Below are positions 11,104-25,270 of a DNA stretch of 56,081 nucleotides, in pieces. Made by a program: the position numbers and the translations under genes. The number at the start of each line of letters is the position of its first letter. Within the stretch, counting starts at the first letter, position 1. The notes under the pieces were generated by a model that ran no database searches, was not told the DNA's origin, and saw only the letters and a program-made list of their open reading frames with translations. The stretch is from Amanita rubescens (Eukaryota; Basidiomycota; Agaricomycetes; Agaricales; Amanitaceae), in assembly GCA_015039365.1 (NCBI GenBank), contig WION01000340.1, positions 1-56,081 of the forward strand, read 5' to 3'.

Positions 11104-11485
11104 ATGGTTGATTTCAGCTTCATCGAAATTGACGAAGGTCCAATCAGTGTAAGAATTCCCAACTCTTCTCCGTATTCCCAGGCTCATGAACCGAACAAAC
11201 TGACAGATTGGCGACACCGTCAGCGTTCGTCATGACCTTAAAGGCAAACAATATGGAACAGTCATGAGATCCCACTACAATTTTGACGTGAGTATTGCGC
11301 TCATCCCCTTCGTCTAGCACCGCCCGAGCTAACTCGACCGACTACAGGGTGAACAAATCATCGAGGTCAAACTCGATAGCGCCGTCTACCATTACCCGTT
11401 GACCAGAGTCAGGCGCGTTGTAAGGTCCCTTCCCCCCGCCAACCCTCTGCGTACGAGGACGATCGAAAGAAGAATTTACTGGTGA
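11104..11485 (+). CDS. Very small KOW/Tudor-like protein
   Basis: Exons 11104-11148, 11207-11287 and 11348-11485 read MVDFSFIEIDEGPIS, then IGDTVSVRHDLKGKQYGTVM, then GEQIIEVKLDSAVYHYPLTR with VRRV. Both introns have good GT..AG ends (GTAAGA..ACAG, GTGAGT..ACAG). The pattern G-D-x-V-x-V-R-x-D-L-x-G-K-x-Y-G-T-V is that of a small SH3-like beta barrel (KOW, or the Tudor domain of hypervirulence-associated proteins). A third intron starting GTAAGG at 11422 would replace the last residues. Below 90 aa it is easily missed. The fold assignment is by pattern only. Confidence 0.6.
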
Positions 11486-12597
11486 TTTGCCTTCACAAGC
11501 GTTGCTGCCGTCCCCTCCAAATTTGCTGCACGATGACGATTTGAATTGAATTTGTCTATGCCTCCCCCGCCTGCCGTCTTGTTGTACACATACGCATCAG
11601 TAACTCTTATTTTGCTTTCACAGACTAGTACTGCATTGATGAATTGCTCGGATGGATGGATATTGGATTTTGTAGTTATTTAATGTCCCTGTTCTTCATC
11701 TTGGATACTCCCGCGTAGTCCGTGAATATGAACAATGTCGTACTCAATTCATACAGGAATGCTGTGCGCTGTGCTGGCTTGGGATTGGTCAGTTGAGTTT
11801 GAATGGACTACGTCCAACATATCCCGCGGGGATCGGATTCGTCATAAACGTTAAACGTTAAACAATCATCAGGTTTTCGTCACTGTCACCTTCATCTGCG
11901 CCATGCAGGGCAAAGATTATGTTCCCTCAGCAGCCGACATGGCCTGTACTAAAAACCGTACGGTCTGGTCATTCAAAGCACAAATGAGGCTCCTTGTCGA
12001 CATTTCCTGCTATGCTGTTACTACGCTTCAACCGGCGAACATACGTTGTGGAGGATTTGCAGGCACTTGTTCCCGATCGAACTCTTATCACTTATAACCT
12101 CAGTGTCATATGCCGTAGCAGGCGCTCAGTCTGCAACATATGCAGCGGAAAAAACCATGGACTGAGAAGCGGCAGCTATTCGCACCGGTGCGTCTCTCTT
12201 GTTTCTTGTCTCCCAGTCCCGAGGGGTTTATTGCGTTCTCTGACCTAATGGGGCTGATGATAATGTATGAAAGCGACGGCAATGACGGGTCCCGCTCCAG
12301 TCATCGCCTTCGGCTCACGCGTGGCTGTGACTCGGTATTCTTTATGACACGCAATGGGCATGGTTTATACATTATACCTAGTGGAATTCAATCCTAATAA
12401 GGTCATTAACAGGCGGCCGCATTCCTAAGATCCAGGGCTAATGTCAAGGTTATTCATTCTTAACAGCATGAAGTACTAGTCCGTGGGCCGGTTGAAAACC
12501 GATCAGGGTTGCCCGAGCTCCTAGTGCATATAAACGCCATGCGCACATAGCCAACCTCAGGCTGGTCCCCGTTAATCACACTTACCCATCTCGAATC
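11486..12597. other. Gene-free 1.1-kb interval
   Basis: I find no frame with coding character and no recognisable RNA. The short frames between 11903 and 12397 have no domain, no partner exons and no conserved look. A TATA-like string (gtgcatataaa) at about 12525 lies 70 bp before the secreted-protein start and may be its promoter. Confidence 0.4.
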
Positions 12598-13027
12598 ATG
12601 CACTTTTCTATTCTTGCATTCCTCATTTTTGCATATGCCTTTTCCGCGATAACCTTCGCGGCACCAGCACCTGCTCGTCATTATTCTGTAGGTACATATC
12701 CACCCCCAAGATCTAATTGACACCTTTTCAGCGGCAAGCGTTGGCGGCGCCAGGAACATCCAACAATATCGATGCTGGCAGCGTACGTGTGTTACTTTCG
12801 TTTCAGAGCTCAAGCGCTAAGATCATGGTTGCATTGCAGATGATCGTGGGATCCGCCCCCGTCCAACATCCTGTAGGCTACCGTCTTTTCACCCAAGAGT
12901 ACAAAGCTGAAACCTTTGACCTCGGTTACAGCAAATGCGCATGCGCATGCCCAAACTATCGATCAAAGGTTTTAATGGTATCAAAAAGGTTGCCACCGGC
13001 TTAGTGAAAGGTGTTGTGTATATTTAG
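12598..13027 (+). CDS. Small secreted cationic protein
   Basis: Four exons (12598-12687, 12732-12782, 12840-12872, 12932-13027) encode 89 aa. The start MHFSILAFLIFAYAFSAITF and AAPAPAR form a signal peptide with an AxA-type cleavage region. The mature part is short, cysteine-free and basic; its end FNGIKKVATGLVKGVVYI alternates lysines and hydrophobics and could form an amphipathic helix. Junctions are GT-AG and keep the frame throughout; the last intron (12873-12931) is needed to reach the basic tail. No family is recognised. A secreted peptide is inferred from the signal sequence only. Confidence 0.6.
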
Positions 13028-13258
13028 TGAATCACAGCATTTGTTGTGGATTTAGTTTCTGCACCTTGTGTAATAAATAGCTCGAGAGTTGAGATTTACC
13101 TATACGGGTATGTGCTGGTAGCGAGGTTACACACGAGTTTTTTTTCAAATTATTAGATTCCTCACTTAGACAGCAAGTAAATCGATGACGGACCGACAGC
13201 TCTGTGGGACATATATAACTATATATATTTATATAATAACAAGAAACCCGAAGAAACC

Positions 13259-16200
13259 TCAGGAAAGCCGTGGTACTTGGACACTGGGAGGTTTCTTCCC
13301 CGCGGAATGAGAGTGTTTTGATTTCCGTTTGAGAGTATGGGGTTTGGGTCTAGATGGAGATGACGATGGGGATGGTGATAAGGATTGCGGTGGGGATGAT
13401 TGTGTGGGTGTTGATGATGATGTGTTTTCGAGTTGGTCATGCGGTGGTGAAGGGAATGATAGGGTAGCATTTGAATTTGGCTTTGGATGCGTGTGCATAT
13501 GTGATAGGTCGGGTAGTGGGTGGGTACCGTTAGGCAGCCGGTTATGGTATCTGTCTTCAGGTCGAGAGGGTGATGAGTAGAGCTCGGTTTGCGTCCTAGG
13601 ATCGGAATCCGGAATCCCCTCAATGCTGCCGACTTCGGTTGTAGACGAAACAACACTCTGTTCTCGCGACGATAACGTACTCGTCGAAGCAGAGGGAGAA
13701 ACGAACATCACTTCAGATGTTGTCTCGGTTGGCGAAGGGGGACTGGAGGGTGGAAGAGACCTCTTTCTCCCTGCTTCAACACTCCGAACAATGCGAGGTT
13801 CCAACCCCAGTGATGACGGCTTTCCAGAGAAGATAGAAGAGCTTTCCATTGATACGGGGATAGCGGGCCTTTCCTGCTTCGTCATGACGCCCACGCCGAC
13901 CTCGCTCACCAACGTATTCACGCTCCCGTTCATCACGATCGTCTTCGTCCTCGGCCTAAGCGTCTCCTCCGAGTCTCTTCCCGCCTTGTCCACATTCATA
14001 CCGTCCATCCCATCCGCATTCCTAACCCCAATCCCAATTTCCACTCCACCTCTTACTTCCCTCCCATCACACGCGCTCTCGCCAGACATCTTTCTCGATG
14101 GATAAACCCCGGGGATATCCACCACCACCCGCTCATAATATAGCATGAACGCAGCAGTCCCCTCCGCCAACACACTCTCAATACCGCACTCTCGCACCGA
14201 GTCGTCACTGATGCGTAACCACCCTCTTCCAGTACCCGGTCCATATTCCGAGAAATCCTCGCCATCCCAGACAAACCGAGGACGCGTCGAGGGTGATTCC
14301 TCCCTCCCCGAGTCCGAGTTGGACTTGGTGGAGGCTGTGGTACTGGTACCATCGAGATCTACGCCGAGATCAAGGTTAAGGTCGTACTCCTTGTTGTTGA
14401 CATCCTTCTTTGCACACGCTTCATCACCCACCCCGTCAATCTCCAATTCGCGCAACAGTAGTGGATCCACTAGCGTTGGTGGAGCCCACCTCTTCTCCTT
14501 TGGTAGCCCTGGAGAACGGGGCTTCCGCCGATAGCAGATGTAGTGCCCAAATGAGTGCTGGCCGTAGTGGCATACTACGGCTGAGAGGCGATAGAGGGTG
14601 CGAGAGTGGTGATTATGATCGTGGTTATTGCGGTGATGATGGTGAGAGGACGATTGGGTGGGTGTTGTTGAGCGTCGGGGCTCAGAGTGGGTTGTTGTAC
14701 TCTTGGATGGAGGGGTGGATATAGATGCGGTGGGTTTGACGGAGAGGTTGCCTGAGGTCATGTATGGTGTTATGTCCAAGACTTCGGGGAAGATGAGACG
14801 GATGGTGTTTTTGGTGGCATAGTGGCCATAGATAGAGCGGTTGATGTGGAGGGCGAGGACGGGTGGGGGCTAAAGGGGGGTTAAATACGTAAGTCTGGGC
14901 TAGGCACAGCAAGGGTAATAAACGCACGCGTGCAATCATTGCTTGTTTTGTGGCCGGGCTGACGACACGCTCCATCCGCACGTCTTTGAGGTCTTCTTCT
15001 ATTCTACCCTGTTCTAGGGCCGATCGAACGCGTGCTTCCATACGCCGGTACTCTTTTAGACGTTTTTTCTTTGAATTGGAGGGGTTCATTTCGGGTTTAG
15101 TCGCTTCTTCGAGCATGAGAACGTCATGCTGGAGATGACGGTGGGTAGCGACGAGTGAACATTTACGACATACGCAGTCGCGTAGTATCTCCAGGCGAGT
15201 ATACTCTTGTAAACAATCTTCTAGCCGACACATTGCCTAAAAAAGTCTGAAAATCAAGTTGTGAATCTTGCAGAGATAGAGATACAATGCTTACCGCAAA
15301 CCTGGGAAGACTAAGCTGCATGTTGTCCAAAGAAAAGTGCATAACGGCTTCGGTGTACTCGCATGTGACACAACTTCGTCGGTTAGCCGTGAGACCGTCA
15401 AAGACACTTTTCCCAATCTCTTTGATTGTCTCGGGGTTTCGAGATAAACCTCCCAAACCTCGGTCTCGTTTAGCTTCCTTATCGACAGCAGTGATCTCAT
15501 TCTTCAGGCATTCGGAAAGGAGCTGGAAGAGCTCCTGTGCATCTTGGTGTTCCCGGGAGTAAAAGAGGGCATTTGTGCGGCCTTCGACGTTAGTGAGGGC
15601 GTCAATAATATCGACGGGACGGATAGAGTGGTAGGACGATCGAGGAGTGTTCAGTTCTAGAAGGTGTCAGATGGGAACGGGTGTATAGGCTAACAACACA
15701 CTTTGGAATAGATGCTGTAGGGTATCTATAATAGGAGTGGGGACGTCTAATGCCTCGGCGTTGGTGTGGATGGCGTCTACATGAGGCTGTAGATAGTACA
15801 GCGAAGCGAGGGCCTGGATATGGTGTCAGTGAGAACAGAGGGCAAATTTAGTGGCCATACTTGTAAAGTCGAGTTCATGAAGCAGTATGTCCCTGAAATG
15901 TTGACGAGGCCAGGATAATAGCCATCGTTCTCGTCCGGGTCTGCGCTCGGGGTTAGTTGCATGTCGGGAGATGAATTAGAGAGCATACCGGGTTTAGCAG
16001 AGCCATTCGCAACCTCGTGGGGAACCCGAGCATGTTTCTTGGACAAATGTCTATGGTGATGTCGGTGACGGCCACTGGCGGAGCCCTTGGCTGTATTTGT
16101 GCCAGTGAGCCAGTGCCAGGGTGCAAAAAGACTGAAGTTGTCGAAGCCCATAAAATCGTCTGACCTGGAAGCAAAGAGCAAGGTACAAGCAGGGACGACC

Positions 16201-16265
16201 AAGAGGACTAGAATCGGCGCAAGCTGTTGAAAAAACGGGCTTTCGAGAAGGTCAATGAAGGACAT
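13259..16265 (-). CDS. UBP1: Membrane-anchored ubiquitin-specific protease, Ubp1-like
   Basis: The first exon starts MSFIDLLESPFFQQLAPILV, with a transmembrane segment (LAPILVLLVVPACTLLF), as in yeast Ubp1. The Cys box is YPGLVNISGTYCFMNSTLQ, where the C of TYCFMN is catalytic; the His box is VVCHYGQHSFGHYICYRR. RTNALFYSREHQDAQELFQL is the QDAQEF-type motif. GWLRISDDSVRECGIESVLA and AFMLYYERV close the domain. The Ser/Thr/Pro-rich tail of about 260 residues is probably disordered. Introns are near 15814-15860 (GTATGG..CCAG), 15652-15705, 15241-15295 and 14869-14934, plus probably an in-frame 48-nt one at 15940-15990. It cleaves ubiquitin from conjugates. The gene is divergent from CDC7 with 149 bp between the start codons. 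Confidence 0.85.
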
Positions 16266-16298
16266 CTGCAGAATGTCAGAGTCAGCGCTGCCAAGATG

Positions 16299-16370
16299 CC
16301 GTCAGCCGTGGTTCAGCGGTTTCCACGCCTGTCGCCAAGTCGCGCGTTCGATTCCCGCGCAACGCGTTTA
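16299..16370 (+). pseudogene. tRNA-Asp-like remnant in the UBP1/CDC7 promoter
   Basis: TGGTTCAGCGG fits a Pol III A box and GCGTTCGATTCCCGC a B box/T arm (one mismatch in the T stem). The segment CGCCTGTCGC resembles the anticodon arm of tRNA-Asp (GTC), but the 3' half of the arm (expected GTGCC-like) is missing about three bases. The acceptor stem does not close well. It is either a tRNA-derived relic or a short Pol III factor binding site reused in the shared 149-bp promoter. Confidence 0.45.
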
Positions 16371-16414
16371 TTTTCCACGTGACGAACAGCGCGTCGCGAA
16401 CTTTCAAGGCAGGC

Positions 16415-18906
<2,492 letters not shown>

Positions 18907-19208
18907 CGAGGATGGGTCGGTGTATTATTTTTTTTTGTTTGTTTGGCTCGCGGACGTTGTTCACGAGTGTTCACGACGTGCTGTTAAGATCAAGTACGGC
19001 GCAGGATTCCATATTTGGCCTTCAACCCCAGTCAAAAATGGTCCACGGGTAGCCCGCACAAATCCGTGCAAAACAGCGCAAAACAGCATGGCAGCCGCGC
19101 CAACCCGCGGGACTCCGTAGTTTGACGGTTTTACACACTTTGTACTCACACATCATGCAATAGATTTTACACGTTACACACCTGACGCGAAATCTTCTAA
19201 GTCCATAC

Positions 19209-20044
19209 ATGAACCCAACGTTCCAACCGCTGCCTCCACAGCCAAACGATCCCTCCAAGACAAGCTGGTGTACATGCAAGAAGTTTTGTAAAGGTAATCA
19301 ATGGGTGCAACCGAGGACGCAATTACGCCATAAACTTTTCCTATTTGCTGAGCAGAATGAAGCGCTTGGCAGTTTCAGAGCTAAGTACGGCTTGCTGCAA
19401 CCTTCCTCGTGCGCCTACTAGTATGGTATGTCACGGTGTTTAGTACAATCTTGTCTTGACCGAGGTATAGAGCAGGAGCGTCCGTCCACACTCTACACAT
19501 GTTCCAGAGCGGCTTGATCTGATACAACACCATGAAGGAACGATACGTGGCCAATATGAGTCTCCTCGATCATCTAGTCCTCCGTCGCTCCCTTCTCGCG
19601 CGCCAACGCCTAAGGTACGTTCTCCACCACCACCGAGCCCATCACAACTCTCTTCCTCATCCCCATCATCCAGACAGTGATGATCTGCCAGTGGATAGCA
19701 GAAGCATTCGTCCCTGCTCTACATGTTCGACAAAATCTCATTTGGCCAATCCGAGTCGTCTCGAACACCTACATAGTCCCTTGTCACTTCCATCTCCGAA
19801 TGCACCTAGTCCTCCGTCGCTTCCATCTCTTCGGAGTGCGCCCGGTCCTTTGCTGCTTCCATCTCGTGTGCCAACACCTGAGGCACCTCCACCTCTTGAG
19901 TCCATCGCGGCTTTCTTCTCGGGCGCCTTCACCAATACGAACACCACACCATCCCCATCTCATTTCCATGGTGCAGGTGGTGATGGCGCATTTGGGGCGA
20001 AGTTGATAATGATCCTCAGACGGACGCGAACTCCAAACTTATAG
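19209..20044 (+). pseudogene. N-terminal fragment of a transposon ORF (left arm)
   Basis: The first exon-like frame contains SWCTCKKFCKGNQWVQPRTQ then LRHKLF, a C-x-C-x3-C...H arrangement like the short zinc-binding head of agaricomycete Plavaka/KDZ-type transposon proteins (recognised by pattern only). Downstream, overlapping frames are rich in Ser and Pro (SPPSLPSRAPTPK, PSLPSLRSAPGPLLLPSRVP), as in the linker of those proteins. No catalytic core follows, so this is a remnant or a non-autonomous copy. Confidence 0.45.
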
Positions 20045-21785
20045 AAGCCACGCAGTTCCTTTCCTCCTGGCTGTTTTCGCTACAAGTACTCGGAACTCCA
20101 GCGTGGTTGCATTTATGACGGACAAGCTAGGTAATTATGTTGGCGTTGACCTCGCCCCAGACCAAGATGATTTAGGCTATGAAGCTATGTCTATGATGGC
20201 AATGGCCACGGCCAAGGCAACAGGGGCGGCAATAATGCTGTTGGCAGTGGTCTGTGACTGGGAGAGTACCAGGGATGGAGTCAGATAGAAGTATGCGGAA
20301 ATGACACGAAGCTGGCATTGCTACACATCCCTTGTCTGAAGATGGAAAGAGAAAGATCGACAGTCGTACTATGCTATCAGGATGAAGACTCTAATATGGC
20401 GTTGAGTAAGCAGTCTTGAATATCTCATCTTTACCGAACTCATCTGGCTTCGTTTCTGTCCAGCGCTTCAGTTGCAGTGGTGTACAGGAAGTGTGTATGT
20501 GAGGACATTGGGGTTTGGATAAAAACCCGCTTTGAAGCTTTAGAGATTTGTGACGGTATGTTTTTCCCTTCTCCGACATAAGTCAACAATGTGATCATTG
20601 ACTCAGTAAACAGGAGGATTTGTAGCTAAAGTGGCTTCATTGTTGTATGAGAGTATAACGGCTTGTAGAATTACTATTTAATTAATATCTTACCAATTTA
20701 TGTGCTCGGCGTTGGGGTGCGTCAAAAACTTAAAGCGTGCATCACGTGGTATCTTTATTTTCTCTCTGCTTTCGTTCACAATCGCTTTGCTACCCACATG
20801 GAACACCCCCAATATCCTAATTTAATGGGCAGCAGCATGGATATGCCAAGGATCAAACACAAGTTATGCCTCTCGGCATACTGTGTCCCGGCCCAATGTC
20901 GTCGGGGGCGGAGTCAGGGTTAGGGTCAACCTCCCTATATGCACGTCCAGCTTGACACTGTTGGGCTAACTCATTCATCAACAGCTTTTACTAAAACTAC
21001 CACAGGAACCTGAAAGACGAAGGAGAAGCGAGCAGAGCGAAAGCAAGCCTTGGAAGTTTCGCCTTCTTGATTGAGCACATGTAATTAAGCTCATAAACCC
21101 ACTCGTGTGAGTGTTCATTTCACCCTCCTAGATTTACGTGATAATGCGTTCTTCGCAGTGCATTAAACAGCTGCCCGGACTCCAAGTTGGCCTTACATGA
21201 AAAAGATGTCAATAACTTGCCCAGACCGGTGGATGAAGACGAAGCTGAGGCTAGTTCTGCTTCCTGGCGAGAAGCAGAGAAACACCCGGTCAAACAACAG
21301 AGGTAAGTACCACTGCCCTCTCACGACCGTTGTCGCCGCCTTGAGTTTTCTGAGAACTGGTAATTTTGTAGACAACAGCTGCCGAAGAAGACCACACCAC
21401 TCGACAAGACTCGACCGCTTGCTAACAATACTATCCAGACAACGGCAAGTGTCGTTCACATCAAAACGAGTCATACGGCACTTTTAACTTCTCACTTAGA
21501 TTAATATTCTCTGAGAATCCCACGTCCACCGCTCCCACTGCAAGCCGACACTCGTTATCATTTGATGACGCTCAAAACCTTTTTCTAATCGTTAAAGAAC
21601 GCAATTGAACCACAACAGAATACAGCTAAGGCTCCCATCACTAATAGCAATACCAACACCGCCAAAACAAATTGAAACTTGCAAAAGACAACTAGTAACG
21701 AGACTCGGAGAGGAATCAAACACATCACGAATTGAAGTAGCCGAGTAAGTCATATTTACATAACCGCAAGACTCGGCTGACGAAT

Positions 21786-22004
21786 ATGAATAGGAATCTT
21801 TTCAACATCGACTTCCAGAAGATGCACAACAACAAAGGAACGCATGACCAGTTTAATGAGGCTTGGGTGGCACTTACAGACGTGCAGAAACAGGTACGTC
21901 AGATAACAAGCGACCTGAATTTGATTGATAACTACATTATAATGATCGTAGTCTCGAGGTATAGTAAGGCCTTCAAGTCGTCACAACTCCCTTCCTTTAT
22001 ATAG
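21786..22004 (+). CDS. Short unclassified frame next to the palindrome centre (also 22508-22290 on minus)
   Basis: The 72-codon frame has MHNNKGTHDQFNEAWVALTD then VQKQVRQITSDLNLIDNY. The W..A...LT...KQ pattern resembles a short region found in many agaricomycete transposon-linked proteins, but I cannot name it. Present twice, head to head, about 290 bp apart. It may be one exon of a larger unit. Confidence 0.25.
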   Translation: MNRNLFNIDFQKMHNNKGTHDQFNEAWVALTDVQKQVRQITSDLNLIDNYIIMIVVSRYSKAFKSSQLPSFI

Positions 22005-22163
22005 CGCAAGAAGGTAAGCTTCCATTCATTAATCAAGTCATATCCTAATGTTATCTACATAGATGGCAAAGAAACTGGAAGGAAATACGAAAGCTGAGGG
22101 AGGCAGGGATGGATGTGAGTGAGGATAGTGGCTCATTCCCGCTCCTCCCTGCTTGTTTCTGCT

Positions 22164-25100
22164 CACTATCCTCACTCACATCCATCCCTGCCTCCCTCAG
22201 CTTTCGTATTTCCTTCCAGTTTCTTTGCCATCTATGTAGATAACATTAGGATATGACTTGATTAATGAATGGAAGCTTACCTTCTTGCGCTATATAAAGG
22301 AAGGGAGTTGTGACGACTTGAAGGCCTTACTATACCTCGAGACTACGATCATTATAATGTAGTTATCAATCAAATTCAGGTCGCTTGTTATCTGACGTAC
22401 CTGTTTCTGCACGTCTGTAAGTGCCACCCAAGCCTCATTAAACTGGTCATGCGTTCCTTTGTTGTTGTGCATCTTCTGGAAGTCGATGTTGAAAAGATTC
22501 CTATTCATATTCGTCAGCCGAGTCTTGCGGTTATGTAAATATGACTTACTCGGCTACTTCAATTCGTGATGTGTTTGATTCCTCTCCGAGTCTCGTTACT
22601 AGTTGTCTTTTGCAAGTTTCAATTTGTTTTGGCGGTGTTGGTATTGCTATTAGTGATGGGAGCCTTAGCTGTATTCTGTTGTGGTTCAATTGCGTTCTTT
22701 AACGATTAGAAAAAGGTTTTGAGCGTCATCAAATGATAACGAGTGTCGGCTTGCAGTGGGAGCGGTGGACGTGGGATTCTCAGAGAATATTAATCTAAGT
22801 GAGAAGTTAAAAGTGCCGTATGACTCGTTTTGATGTGAACGACACTTGCCGTTGTCTGGATAGTATTGTTAGCAAGCGGTCGAGTCTTGTCGAGTGGTGT
22901 GGTCTTCTTCGGCAGCTGTTGTCTACAAAATTACCAGTTCTCAGAAAACTCAAGGCGGCGACAACGGTCGTGAGAGGGCAGTGGTACTTACCTCTGTTGT
23001 TTGACCGGGTGTTTCTCTGCTTCTCGCCAGGAAGCAGAACTAGCCTCAGCTTCGTCTTCATCCACCGGTCTGGGCAAGTTATTGACATCTTTTTCATGTA
23101 AGGCCAACTTGGAGTCCGGGCAGCTGTTTAATGCACTGCGAAGAACGCATTATCACGTAAATCTAGGAGGGTGAAATGAACACTCACACGAGTGGGTTTA
23201 TGAGCTTAATTACATGTGCTCAATCAAGAAGGCGAAACTTCCAAGGCTTGCTTTCGCTCTGCTCGCTTCTCCTTCGTCTTTCAGGTTCCTGTGGTAGTTT
23301 TAGTAAAAGCTGTTGATGAATGAGTTAGCCCAACAGTGTCAAGCTGGACGTGCATATAGGGAGGTTGACCCTAACCCTGACTCCGCCCCCGACGACATTG
23401 GGCCGGGACACAGTATGCCGAGAGGCATAACTTGTGTTTGATCCTTGGCATATCCATGCTGCTGCCCATTAAATTAGGATATTGGGGGTGTTCCATGTGG
23501 GTAGCAAAGCGATTGTGAACGAAAGCAGAGAGAAAATAAAGATACCACGTGATGCACGCTTTAAGTTTTTGACGCACCCCAACGCCGAGCACATAAATTG
23601 GTAAGATATTAATTAAATAGTAATTCTACAAGCCGTTATACTCTCATACAACAATGAAGCCACTTTAGCTACAAATCCTCCTGTTTACTGAGTCAATGAT
23701 CACATTGTTGACTTATGTCGGAGAAGGGAAAAACATACCGTCACAAATCTCTAAAGCTTCAAAGCGGGTTTTTATCCAAACCCCAATGTCCTCACATACA
23801 CACTTCCTGTACACCACTGCAACTGAAGCGCTGGACAGAAACGAAGCCAGATGAGTTCGGTAAAGATGAGATATTCAAGACTGCTTACTCAACGCCATAT
23901 TAGAGTCTTCATCCTGATAGCATAGTACGACTGTCGATCTTTCTCTTTCCATCTTCAGACAAGGGATGTGTAGCAATGCCAGCTTCGTGTCATTTCCGCA
24001 TACTTCTATCTGACTCCATCCCTGGTACTCTCCCAGTCACAGACCACTGCCAACAGCATTATTGCCGCCCCTGTTGCCTTGGCCGTGGCCATTGCCATCA
24101 TAGACATAGCTTCATAGCCTAAATCATCTTGGTCTGGGGCGAGGTCAACGCCAACATAATTACCTAGCTTGTCCGTCATAAATGCAACCACGCTGGAGTT
24201 CCGAGTACTTGTAGCGAAAACAGCCAGGAGGAAAGGAACTGCGTGGCTTCTATAAGTTTGGAGTTCGCGTCCGTCTGAGGATCATTATCAACTTCGCCCC
24301 AAATGCGCCATCACCACCTGCACCATGGAAATGAGATGGGGATGGTGTGGTGTTCGTATTGGTGAAGGCGCCCGAGAAGAAAGCCGCGATGGACTCAAGA
24401 GGTGGAGGTGCCTCAGGTGTTGGCACACGAGATGGAAGCAGCAAAGGACCGGGCGCACTCCGAAGAGATGGAAGCGACGGAGGACTAGGTGCATTCGGAG
24501 ATGGAAGTGACAAGGGACTATGTAGGTGTTCGAGACGACTCGGATTGGCCAAATGAGATTTTGTCGAACATGTAGAGCAGGGACGAATGCTTCTGCTATC
24601 CACTGGCAGATCATCACTGTCTGGATGATGGGGATGAGGAAGAGAGTTGTGATGGGCTCGGTGGTGGTGGAGAACGTACCTTAGGCGTTGGCGCGCGAGA
24701 AGGGAGCGACGGAGGACTAGATGATCGAGGAGACTCATATTGGCCACGTATCGTTCCTTCATGGTGTTGTATCAGATCAAGCCGCTCTGGAACATGTGTA
24801 GAGTGTGGACGGACGCTCCTGCTCTATACCTCGGTCAAGACAAGATTGTACTAAACACCGTGACATACCATACTAGTAGGCGCACGAGGAAGGTTGCAGC
24901 AAGCCGTACTTAGCTCTGAAACTGCCAAGCGCTTCATTCTGCTCAGCAAATAGGAAAAGTTTATGGCGTAATTGCGTCCTCGGTTGCACCCATTGATTAC
25001 CTTTACAAAACTTCTTGCATGTACACCAGCTTGTCTTGGAGGGATCGTTTGGCTGTGGAGGCAGCGGTTGGAACGTTGGGTTCATGTATGGACTTAGAAG

Positions 25101-25270
25101 ATTTCGCGTCAGGTGTGTAACGTGTAAAATCTATTGCATGATGTGTGAGTACAAAGTGTGTAAAACCGTCAAACTACGGAGTCCCGCGGGTTGGCGCGGC
25201 TGCCATGCTGTTTTGCGCTGTTTTGCACGGATTTGTGCGGGCTACCCGTGGACCATTTTTGACTGGGGTT
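22164..25270 (-). repeat. Right arm of the palindrome
   Basis: Reverse complement of the left arm; its fragments are therefore encoded on the minus strand. The outer end is interrupted by the hAT element that starts at 25270. Confidence 0.9.
24250..25085 (-). pseudogene. N-terminal fragment of a transposon ORF (right arm)
   Basis: Exact mirror copy of the fragment at 19209-20044, with the same zinc-ribbon-like head and Ser/Pro-rich linker on the opposite strand. Confidence 0.45.

Larger units (their letters stand above)
19024..22130 (+). repeat. Left arm of the palindrome
   Basis: Pairs base for base with 22164-25270. Contains a TTAGGG-like string (cagggttagggtcaacc, about 20915), a zinc-ribbon-like frame (19209-19421), a Ser/Pro-rich frame (19561-20044), and a frame near the centre (21786-22004). 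Confidence 0.9.
19024..25270. mobile_element. 6.25-kb palindrome with 3.1-kb inverted arms, probable foldback/long-TIR element
   Basis: Every position x on the left pairs with 44294-x on the right from 19024/25270 inward to 22130/22164; the 33-bp centre (22131-22163) is not symmetrical. Spot checks at both ends and at the centre, and identical translated frames along both arms, show no mismatch. The outer ends are CCCCAGTCAAAAATGG... and its complement. Outside them the 5-mer TTCAA stands on the left (19021-19025) and, once the later hAT insertion is removed, again on the right (TTCAAC at 26852-26857), which suggests a 5-bp target duplication. The arms carry ORF fragments of transposon type but no complete transposase. 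Confidence 0.8.

Noticed and set aside
13329..14724. Plus-strand ORFs across the deubiquitinase tail
   Set aside because: They are shadows of the Ser/Thr-rich antisense coding frame and have no domain.
16379..16414. Longer N-terminus for CDC7 from 16379
   Set aside because: The codon is GTG and the stretch runs into the tRNA-like sequence; the first ATG is 16415.
20905..20932. Telomere-like ggttagggt inside the palindrome arms, suggesting a former chromosome end or fusion
   Set aside because: Only about two TTAGGG-like units and no array; the palindrome centre lies 1.2 kb away.
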